NCBI GenBank assembly: GCA_938002705.1
Contig: CALLAG010000220.1
Location: 1 to 19,194, forward strand
Direction: 5' to 3'
Source: an uncultured Saprospiraceae bacterium
GTDB lineage: Bacteria > Bacteroidota > Bacteroidia > Chitinophagales > Saprospiraceae
DNA length: 19,194 nucleotides
The notes below the pieces were generated by a model, which made no database searches, was not told the DNA's origin, and worked only from the letters and a program-made list of their open reading frames with translations. The position numbers and the translations under genes are program-made. Each line of letters opens with the position of its first letter. The first letter of the stretch is position 1. Shown here in pieces: positions 1-6,448 of this stretch.

Positions 1-142
1 TTTGACTAAGGGCATTAGCCCTTTATTCGTGCATTCGTGGCATAAAAAATGACGCTTATGCTTACTATATCTAAGTTTTGACTATTAGACAATGTAGTCA
101 ACTGTACATTTTTACCTGTTAAGATTTCCGTGACATTAACAA
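1..142. repeat. Intergenic direct repeat, copy 1
   Basis: First copy of a noncoding repeat that recurs at 184-326. The first ~86 bases are almost identical between copies, with one visible G/A change near the end of that block. After that they diverge, but a shared block TTTCCGTGACATTAACAA returns at 125-142. The unit holds two small inverted repeats: AAGGGC/GCCCTT (8-13 with 18-23, loop ATTA) and GCATAA/TTATGC (40-45 with 56-61). It also holds a short direct repeat of CATTCGTG. No open reading frame of note crosses it. It starts at base 1, so more copies may lie upstream. Its role is unknown. It may be an interspersed intergenic repeat, or the first hairpin may belong to the 3' end of an upstream transcript. 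Confidence 0.85.
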
Positions 143-183
143 GACACTAATTATTGGTTAAGTTAAGTCATCACCCAGAGGAC

Positions 184-326
184 TTTGACTAAGGGCATTA
201 GCCCTTTATTCGTGCATTCGTGGCATAAAAAATGACGCTTATGCTTACTATATCTAAGTTTTAACTATTTGGCCAAGTTAATAAGTGTACATATTTTCAC
301 CGAAAAAATTTCCGTGACATTAACAA
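184..326. repeat. Intergenic direct repeat, copy 2
   Basis: Second copy of the repeat, offset 183-184 bp from the first. Both small inverted repeats and the CATTCGTG duplication are kept exactly. The middle part (about 270-308) has drifted, and the shared TTTCCGTGACATTAACAA block is at 309-326. A conserved front, a drifted middle and a conserved end suggest an old duplication in which the two ends were kept or homogenised. The 41-base spacer between copies (143-183) holds nothing recognisable. Confidence 0.85.
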
Positions 327-393
327 TCTATAATGTCTGCGACGCTATAAGTACGACCCAGTATATAGCAAGCTTTCATATAGTATGATGATG

Positions 394-410
394 CAACACA
401 TCTTGTGTTG
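394..410. promoter_or_regulatory. Perfect 17-bp inverted repeat (distal)
   Basis: CAACACATCTTGTGTTG: two perfect 7-base arms around a 3-base spacer, about 260 bases upstream of susC. The geometry is the same as the proximal palindrome at 610-626, but the sequence differs. It could be a dimeric regulator site or an RNA hairpin. No T-run follows, so it is not an intrinsic terminator. The structure is certain; the function is speculative. Confidence 0.4.
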
Positions 411-609
411 ATATGATGTATAATAGAATAATTATATGTGTAATCTACTTACAATCATAGTGTCAAGACTATTTAGCATGTGTGGTGAAGTACCTATTAT
501 GAAATAAATGACGAGTATTAGACGTGATATAGAATGGTATATGACGTGTTATTGTAGTTTATTTATCTATCTAAAGGTATTGGTAAGATAGTATTATAGT
601 ATAATTTCA

Positions 610-626
610 TATCGAAATATTCGATA
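610..626. promoter_or_regulatory. Candidate operator palindrome upstream of susC
   Basis: TATCGAAATATTCGATA is a perfect 7-3-7 inverted repeat. It ends 43 bases before the preferred susC ATG at 670 and begins five bases after a TATAAT-like hexamer at 600-605. Position and symmetry fit a binding site for a dimeric regulator, or a short hairpin in the susC leader transcript. The arms are AT-rich, so chance is possible in this composition, but perfect 14-base symmetry just ahead of the first gene makes it the best operator candidate in the window. The regulator is unknown; the helix-turn-helix on the xylulokinase is one candidate. Confidence 0.4.
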
Positions 627-669
627 GAACTTATCGCTTATACTGTATTTGACTAATTATCAGAATATT

Positions 670-3600
670 ATGCGCAAAACAATAACATTTTTATCTCTAA
701 TTTTCTCGACACTATTTTTTGCCACTAATAATATTAGCGCTCAGAATAACTTCTCTGCAGGAGATCGTATCACTATAGGAGGAGTCATCCTCGATGCTGC
801 GTCTAATGAGCCACTGATAGGTGCAAGTATACTAGAAGTAGGTACTGACAATGGGGAGACGACAGACGTAGAAGGAAAATTTTCTTTGTCGGTCTCTCAG
901 AATGCATCCATTAAGGTGAGCTATATCGGCTACAGTGATAAGACACTCGTCGTTACTCAAGAATATATGACCATCTATCTCGCATCTGATGCTGCTGTAC
1001 TAGATGAGATCGTTGTAGTAGGTTATGGATCACAGAGAAAAAGCGATCTCACGGGTGCCATCTCCAGCATAGGGGAGAAGGAGCTTAAGCAACTGCCATC
1101 TACAGGTATAGAGCAGGCACTGCAGGGTAGAAGTGCAGGAGTGTATATCACTCAGAATAGTGGTTCTCCCGGGGGAGCTATGTCGATCAGAATAAGAGGG
1201 GCTGGTTCCACACTGACTACAGAACCACTGTATGTCATAGATGGTATTCCTATTACTAATGATAATGCTGGATCATCTAATCTACGTGATGGTCAAGGGC
1301 AGAATACCAATGCCCTGACCACTATCAATCCTAATGATATAGAGTCAATAGAAATTCTCAAAGATGCATCTGCCACGGCCATCTATGGTTCGCGAGCTGC
1401 TAATGGGGTAGTCATCATAACGACAAAAAAAGGTAAAGAAGGAGCGACTCAAGTATCTTTTGATACATATGTAGGTGTACAGAGACTATACCGTGAGATA
1501 CCTATGATGAATCTAAGAAATTATGCAGAATACATATCTGAAGTTAATGTAGGTGATATAGAGGAATTTGAGAATCTGGATCTCTTAGGAGAAGGAACTG
1601 ACTGGCAAGATGTAATATTCAGAGAGGCGCTTATGCATAATAACCAAGTATCTATCTCAGGCGGTAGTGAGACCACACGATTTGCTGCATCTCTTGGGAC
1701 ACATAAGAAAGACGGTATAGTAGAAGGCTCAAGTTTTGAGCGGTATTCAGCCAAGTTAAATCTAGATCAGAATCTGGGTAAGTTCAGAGTCGGTATGAAT
1801 ATACTGACAGCAAGGACAAGTGAGAATATAGTATTTAATGATAACGATAAAGGTGTAATATATACAGCCTTACTTACGCCACCTATGGTGCCATCACGTA
1901 GACTTGATGGATCATTCGGTGTAGCGCCGACTGGCGAGAACATAGTATTGACCTTCGATAATCCTTTAGCCAATGCATTAGAAGTGAGTGATGTCAATAC
2001 CAAGACGCGTCTACTCGGTAGTCTTTATGCTGAAGTTGATATCACTTCTTGGCTTAAGTATAGAACAGAATTTTCTACAGATTTACTATTTACAAAACAT
2101 AAAATATTCGAACCATCCTACGATAGGGGTACTCAGAGTAAGAGATCAAAGTTGTCTCAGAATCCGAGTCAGTCGACCTACTGGAATAATAAGCACTTAC
2201 TGACTTATGATATGCCTTCCAGTGGAAAACATAAACTCTCAGTGCTTGGAGGATTCGAAGCACAGGAAGGAAGTTTTGAGTGGTTATTTGCCGTAAGAGA
2301 GAATCTTCCGACTAATAATCTCAGTCAGTTAGTATTAGGGGATGCGGCTACACAGAATGTTATAGGTGGAGCGGGTCACTGGGCATTACTATCTTATTTC
2401 GGTAGGTTTAATTATAATTATAACGAACGCTTCTTAGTTACCAGTACACTTAGGGCTGATGGCTCATCACGATTCGGAGCTAATAATAAGTACGGGATTT
2501 TTCCATCTGTCGCGGTAGCATGGAGATTAAGTAACGAAGCTTTTCTCAAAAACGTGTCGGTAGTAGATAATCTTAAGTTAAGGCTTGGTTATGGAGCAGT
2601 CGGTAATCAGGAGATAGGTTTATATTCTTTTGTATCTACTCTACGTCCGGTCGATGTCGTCATAGGTAATGCTCGTACGACAGGATTTGCTCCTGCTAAT
2701 ATTGCTAACCCTGATGTCAAATGGGAAAGTTCTATACAGACGAACATAGGTATAGATTTTGGCATGCTAAATAATAGATTAGAAATAGTACTAGATCTAT
2801 ATAATAAACTATCAAGTGATATGCTACTGGAATCGATACTGCCCGCTACAGCAGGAAGTCTCAATCCTCCTTTTGTCAATATAGGTAGGATGAAGAATAG
2901 TGGGATAGAATTCTCAGTTATAAGCCAAAATCTGGCTGGAAAAGTCAATTGGAAAACATCTACTAATCTATCAGTTAATAGAAATGAGGTTGTGGATCTT
3001 GGGAATACGGGATTTATATCTGGAGTGGTGCAAGCTCTGCCGATTACGCGTACAGAACCAGGACGACCTATAGGCCAATATTATGGGCATAGAGTGATAG
3101 GTATATTTAAAGATGTAGCGGAAGTAGAAGAAAGTCCATTCCAAGAGACAGGCACACGTGCTGGCGATCTTAAATTTGAAGATCTCAATAACGATGGTTT
3201 TATAACTGATGAGGACAGGACATATATCGGCAGTCCTCATCCAGATTTTACTGTTAATGTTATCAATGATGTTTCTTTTGGAAATTTTGATTTCAGCATA
3301 TTTTTTAGAGGTGTATTTGGTAATGAGGTATACAATATGCTCAAGAGAGATATTGCAGGGACAGGGGCATGGCATAATCAGTCAGTAGCAGTCCAGGACC
3401 GCTGGACACCGCTTAATAGAGAAGGGTCAGAACCACGAGCTACAGGTATCGACCCTAATGCTAATAGGCGGGTATCAGATAGATTTGTAGAAGATGGTAG
3501 CTTCATCAGGTTACAGAATGTATCTATCGGCTACATACTGCCATCTTCTATGACAGATAGATGGAATATAGGTCGCTTCAGAGTCTATGTCAGCGGTCAG

Positions 3601-3741
3601 AACTTGCTTACCATCACAGGTTATTCTGGTTTTGATCCAGAGATAGGATCATTTAATCAGAATCCACTTATTAATGGTGTAGATAATGGCAGATTTCCGG
3701 TGGCCAGTTCATTAACTTTTGGCGCTAATATTAATTTTTAA
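670..3741 (+). CDS. susC: SusC-like TonB-dependent outer-membrane transporter
   Basis: Outer-membrane beta-barrel that, with the SusD lid encoded next, imports oligosaccharides in a TonB-dependent way; here the cargo is probably xylo-oligosaccharides. The 1023-residue length is normal for SusC. In order: a signal peptide (MRKTITFLSLIFSTLFF..., ending near residue 25 with SAQ), a carboxypeptidase-regulatory-like domain (about 35-105, with the PLIGASI and DVEGKFSL motifs), a TonB-box/plug entry (DEIVVVGYG near residue 112), a plug domain containing LQGRSAGVYI, SIRIRGAGS, YVIDGIPI and IEILKDASATAIYGSRAANG, then a long barrel ending in aromatic Phe. The reading frame also opens at a TTG at 649, but the ATG at 670 begins a textbook signal peptide and is preferred. 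The SusD gene follows 17 bases later. Family assignment is very secure; the substrate is inferred from the neighbours. Confidence 0.97.
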   Translation: MRKTITFLSLIFSTLFFATNNISAQNNFSAGDRITIGGVILDAASNEPLIGASILEVGTDNGETTDVEGKFSLSVSQNASIKVSYIGYSDKTLVVTQEYMTIYLASDAAVLDEIVVVGYGSQRKSDLTGAISSIGEKELKQLPSTGIEQALQGRSAGVYITQNSGSPGGAMSIRIRGAGSTLTTEPLYVIDGIPITNDNAGSSNLRDGQGQNTNALTTINPNDIESIEILKDASATAIYGSRAANGVVIITTKKGKEGATQVSFDTYVGVQRLYREIPMMNLRNYAEYISEVNVGDIEEFENLDLLGEGTDWQDVIFREALMHNNQVSISGGSETTRFAASLGTHKKDGIVEGSSFERYSAKLNLDQNLGKFRVGMNILTARTSENIVFNDNDKGVIYTALLTPPMVPSRRLDGSFGVAPTGENIVLTFDNPLANALEVSDVNTKTRLLGSLYAEVDITSWLKYRTEFSTDLLFTKHKIFEPSYDRGTQSKRSKLSQNPSQSTYWNNKHLLTYDMPSSGKHKLSVLGGFEAQEGSFEWLFAVRENLPTNNLSQLVLGDAATQNVIGGAGHWALLSYFGRFNYNYNERFLVTSTLRADGSSRFGANNKYGIFPSVAVAWRLSNEAFLKNVSVVDNLKLRLGYGAVGNQEIGLYSFVSTLRPVDVVIGNARTTGFAPANIANPDVKWESSIQTNIGIDFGMLNNRLEIVLDLYNKLSSDMLLESILPATAGSLNPPFVNIGRMKNSGIEFSVISQNLAGKVNWKTSTNLSVNRNEVVDLGNTGFISGVVQALPITRTEPGRPIGQYYGHRVIGIFKDVAEVEESPFQETGTRAGDLKFEDLNNDGFITDEDRTYIGSPHPDFTVNVINDVSFGNFDFSIFFRGVFGNEVYNMLKRDIAGTGAWHNQSVAVQDRWTPLNREGSEPRATGIDPNANRRVSDRFVEDGSFIRLQNVSIGYILPSSMTDRWNIGRFRVYVSGQNLLTITGYSGFDPEIGSFNQNPLINGVDNGRFPVASSLTFGANINF

Positions 3742-3758
3742 TAAGTAAAACGTTCGTA

Positions 3759-5240
3759 ATGAAAGTACTCAATTATATACTGATATTATTAGCAATATTT
3801 CTTTCATCAGGGTGTAGTGATTTTTTAGATAAGGAGCCACTCGATGAGATAACTACAGGTAGTTTCTACACTACGGCTGAGGAAGCAGAACTTGCAGCTA
3901 TCTCTATGTATAGTGCTATCCAAGCTATCAACTGGAAGGGTAAGTCTTGGATGTTAGAAGAGATACCATCAGATAACAGCACGACAGGAGGTAATGATCC
4001 AGACTTCTCACCTTTAGATGATTTCACAACTAATGCTGATAATCCTGCAGTATTAGAATATTGGGTAGAGCATTACAGGCTCATCACACTGACTAATCAG
4101 ATACTCACCTTCGTCCCAGCTATAGATATGGATGAGACTCAGAAAAGATCCATACTTGGCGAAGCTAAGTTTCTGAGAGCCTATAGCTATTTTGATCTCG
4201 TAAGAATCTTTGGTGCAGTTCCGATAATCCAGGAAGTGCCTACAGTAGATAGTGATCTTGACGTATTTAGAGATCCCGTAGAAGATGTCTATAGTTTTAT
4301 CATATCAGACCTTACAGATGCAGTAGAGCAGTTACCAGTAACGAGGCCTTCATCTGCAGAAGGTAGAGTGCATTCTATGGCTGCCAAGGCCTTACTGTCT
4401 AAGGTGTATGTAACTACCGGTAACTATGATGAGAGTATGGCATTGTGCAGAGAGATTATTGATTCAGGACAGTTTCAGCTGACGAGTGATTTTGCAGATA
4501 ATTGGCTCAGGGATACAAGCGATAATAATGTAGAATCTATATGGCAGATCCAGTATGTCGGTTGTGGTCCTAGTAATACAGGTAATGCATTACAAGCATT
4601 TTTTGCTCCTTGGGGACAAGCTATTACGGGCAATACTGATGGTTGGGGATCGCAGATACCGACGTCACCATCTATTGATAATCCGGGTACTACAATAAGA
4701 GATGCTTATGATCAAGATGACCTGAGAAGATACCATACAATTATGACCCCAGGAGATTATTATCCTATGATCAATGCTTCTGATGGTGGATTTACCTATC
4801 CAGCTTCAGGTGCATCTCGCGGTCAAGCTAATATTAAAAAATACGTGATAGGAAGTGGTCCTGATGTATGCTTTATGAGTACACCACAGAACCAACACGC
4901 CATCAGATACGCAGATATATTATTAACTCTCGCAGAGGCCTCTGCTAAGAAAAACGGCAACATTACAATCACGCCTGATGTACTAGATGCCTTTAATGCT
5001 GTAAGGACCAGAGCAGGACTCAGTGAGGTAGGTAATGTAACTACTGATATGATATATGAAGAAAGACGATTAGAATTTGCTTTCGAAAATCAAAGATGGT
5101 TCGATCTACTAAGACAGGGTAATGTTAAGATGATTATGCAGCTACATGGTAAGCAATTCCAAGATCATAACGTCCTCTTTCCTATCCCTTCTTCAGAGAT
5201 ATCAATTAATCCTAATCTTACACAAAACCCAGGATATTAA
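3759..5240 (+). CDS. susD: SusD/RagB-like surface glycan-binding lipoprotein
   Basis: Surface lipoprotein that caps the SusC barrel and hands oligosaccharides to it. The 493-residue protein has a short hydrophobic signal with lipobox LSSGC (lipidated Cys19), followed by acidic residues (CSDFLDKEPLD) of the kind linked to surface export of Bacteroidota lipoproteins. Typical SusD landmarks follow: the N-terminal pattern ITTGSFYTTAEEAELA, the tetratricopeptide-like segment GEAKFLRAYSYFDLVRIFG, and the C-terminal IYEERRLEFAFENQRWFDLLRQG and FPIPSSEI...NPNLTQNPGY. It ends one base before the next start codon, so translation of the pair is probably coupled. No truncation or extension is seen. Specificity for xylan products is inferred from the locus. 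Confidence 0.97.
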   Translation: MKVLNYILILLAIFLSSGCSDFLDKEPLDEITTGSFYTTAEEAELAAISMYSAIQAINWKGKSWMLEEIPSDNSTTGGNDPDFSPLDDFTTNADNPAVLEYWVEHYRLITLTNQILTFVPAIDMDETQKRSILGEAKFLRAYSYFDLVRIFGAVPIIQEVPTVDSDLDVFRDPVEDVYSFIISDLTDAVEQLPVTRPSSAEGRVHSMAAKALLSKVYVTTGNYDESMALCREIIDSGQFQLTSDFADNWLRDTSDNNVESIWQIQYVGCGPSNTGNALQAFFAPWGQAITGNTDGWGSQIPTSPSIDNPGTTIRDAYDQDDLRRYHTIMTPGDYYPMINASDGGFTYPASGASRGQANIKKYVIGSGPDVCFMSTPQNQHAIRYADILLTLAEASAKKNGNITITPDVLDAFNAVRTRAGLSEVGNVTTDMIYEERRLEFAFENQRWFDLLRQGNVKMIMQLHGKQFQDHNVLFPIPSSEISINPNLTQNPGY

Positions 5241-5241
5241 T

Positions 5242-6348
5242 ATGAATAGTAAAACCATATGCAGATATATGCTGTCCATTATTGGATTAATCTATATGTC
5301 CTCATGTAGCACAGGAGATGAACCTGTCGTGAGTACCTATAGTCCAGATTTTGGACCATCAGAAACTTTAATTACCATAGAGGGATCAGGATTAGATAAT
5401 CTTATATCTATCAACTTTAATGAGGGTGTAGTTGCAGATTTTAATCCATCATTTGGCAAGTCAGATGCTATATTGTTGAGAGTACCACCTGATGCTCCGC
5501 TAGGGGATAATCTGATATCGATTGTTACAGAATATGGAGAGACATCTATTCCATTTAGAGTCACTTTGCAGTCACCTTCTGTATTTGATTTTTCTCCAAA
5601 ATTTGCTAATCAAGGAGCGATAGTGAGTATAACAGGTAAGAATTTCTTTGAACCCTTAGAGGTCTTATTTTTTGATTCTATACCTGGTAATATCATATAC
5701 CATCAGCCAGACTCTATAGCTGTAGAAGTACCCGCTAATGTGCAGAAAGGTAGAATAACAGTCAAGGCTAATGGAGGTTCTTCTATCACCCCAGAACTCT
5801 TTTTCTCGACTGATGAGATACTAGTTAATGACTTTGATGGAAATGGCGTACGTGCCGAGACAAATAAGTGGCTCTTCTATGGCGCTATAGATCAGAACGC
5901 GATGACAGCATTAGACAATGCAGTACCTGCTCCTTTGGATGGACAATTTCTAAAAATATCAGGTTTTGATAATGGCGCAATATGGGTAGGAGGTACTGAG
6001 AGTCACTCTAATGATCCTATGGTTTTTGATGTATTCGATATACAGAGCGACATTAACGATACGTTCATCGAATTTGATGTGCATAATAATGGTAAGGATG
6101 ATACACATCTGATTGTAGTATTAGCAGAGAGAGGAGGATCTACTAATGACTTTACAGAAATGATACATGTCAACGAGACAGGATGGCATAAGGTCAATAT
6201 TCCTCTTAATAGATTTTCTGATATAACAGGTGCCACTCCTAATCCTCAGAAAATAAGAACACTAAAGTTTCATCTATTTAATGAGTTAGATTCTGCTCAG
6301 AAAATGGAAGTGAATCTTGATAACATAAAAATTATACAAATTATTTAA
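5242..6348 (+). CDS. IPT/TIG-domain surface glycan-binding lipoprotein (SGBP-B-like)
   Basis: Probable surface glycan-binding protein that presents polysaccharide at the outer membrane, in the position that SusE or SGBP-B proteins take after SusCD. The 368-residue product has a lipobox MSSC (Cys22) followed by acidic residues. Two IPT/TIG immunoglobulin-like domains follow, about 29-111 (STYSPDFGPSETLITIEGSG) and 112-192 (FDFSPKFANQGAIVSITGKN). A C-terminal beta-rich domain (about 197-368) opens with VNDFDGNG and ends with LDNIKI; it looks like the xylan/xyloglucan-binding jelly-roll domain that ends SGBP-B proteins. The open frame extends upstream into susD, but the ATG at 5242, one base after the SusD stop, starts the signal peptide and is chosen. 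Ligand specificity cannot be read from the sequence. Confidence 0.88.
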   Translation: MNSKTICRYMLSIIGLIYMSSCSTGDEPVVSTYSPDFGPSETLITIEGSGLDNLISINFNEGVVADFNPSFGKSDAILLRVPPDAPLGDNLISIVTEYGETSIPFRVTLQSPSVFDFSPKFANQGAIVSITGKNFFEPLEVLFFDSIPGNIIYHQPDSIAVEVPANVQKGRITVKANGGSSITPELFFSTDEILVNDFDGNGVRAETNKWLFYGAIDQNAMTALDNAVPAPLDGQFLKISGFDNGAIWVGGTESHSNDPMVFDVFDIQSDINDTFIEFDVHNNGKDDTHLIVVLAERGGSTNDFTEMIHVNETGWHKVNIPLNRFSDITGATPNPQKIRTLKFHLFNELDSAQKMEVNLDNIKIIQII

Positions 6349-6448
6349 CACTATAAAATTCTATTAATTAATCAAACAGTTGAGCACTAATGTAGTGAAA
6401 GAAATTTCTCTTTTTTTGGTGCTTAGAATTTCAAAAAAAATATTAGAT

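Larger units (their letters stand above)
327..669. other. AT-rich leader before susC, no gene
   Basis: This 343-base stretch between the repeats and susC has no supportable coding region on either strand. It is rich in TATA/ATAT words. It contains two perfect 7-3-7 inverted repeats, listed separately at 394-410 and 610-626. A TATAAT-like hexamer lies at 600-605, about 65 bases before the susC ATG and immediately before the second palindrome. No clean copy of the Bacteroidota promoter consensus (TTTG about 33 bases upstream, TAnnTTTG about 7 bases upstream of the transcript start) was found, so no promoter is called. The locus promoter must still lie in or upstream of this stretch. Confidence 0.6.

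Noticed and set aside
575..608. Bacteroidota promoter ahead of susC
   Set aside because: TATAAT-like bases at 600-605 are suggestive, but neither TAnnTTTG nor a well-spaced upstream TTTG matches cleanly. In such AT-rich sequence this is not enough for a call.
649..669. Upstream TTG start for susC
   Set aside because: It adds a polar seven-residue leader (MTNYQNI) in front of a complete signal peptide that begins at the ATG at 670. The same reasoning rejects the TTG at 6380 for the five-repeat gene and the TTG at 9476 for GH10.
1..669. Mobile element at the left edge
   Set aside because: The repeats are noncoding, there is no transposase or integrase, and no terminal inverted repeats or target-site duplications were found.
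5146..5241. Long upstream extension of the IPT-domain protein overlapping susD
   Set aside because: The extension is only the susD coding region read in another frame. The ATG at 5242 starts a clear lipoprotein signal one base after the SusD stop.
6385..6418. Attenuator or terminator in the gap before the five-repeat gene
   Set aside because: There is a small CACTA/TAGTG stem and a later T-run, but they are about 17 bases apart with only a loopless GAAATTTC palindrome between. It is not convincing as a terminator.
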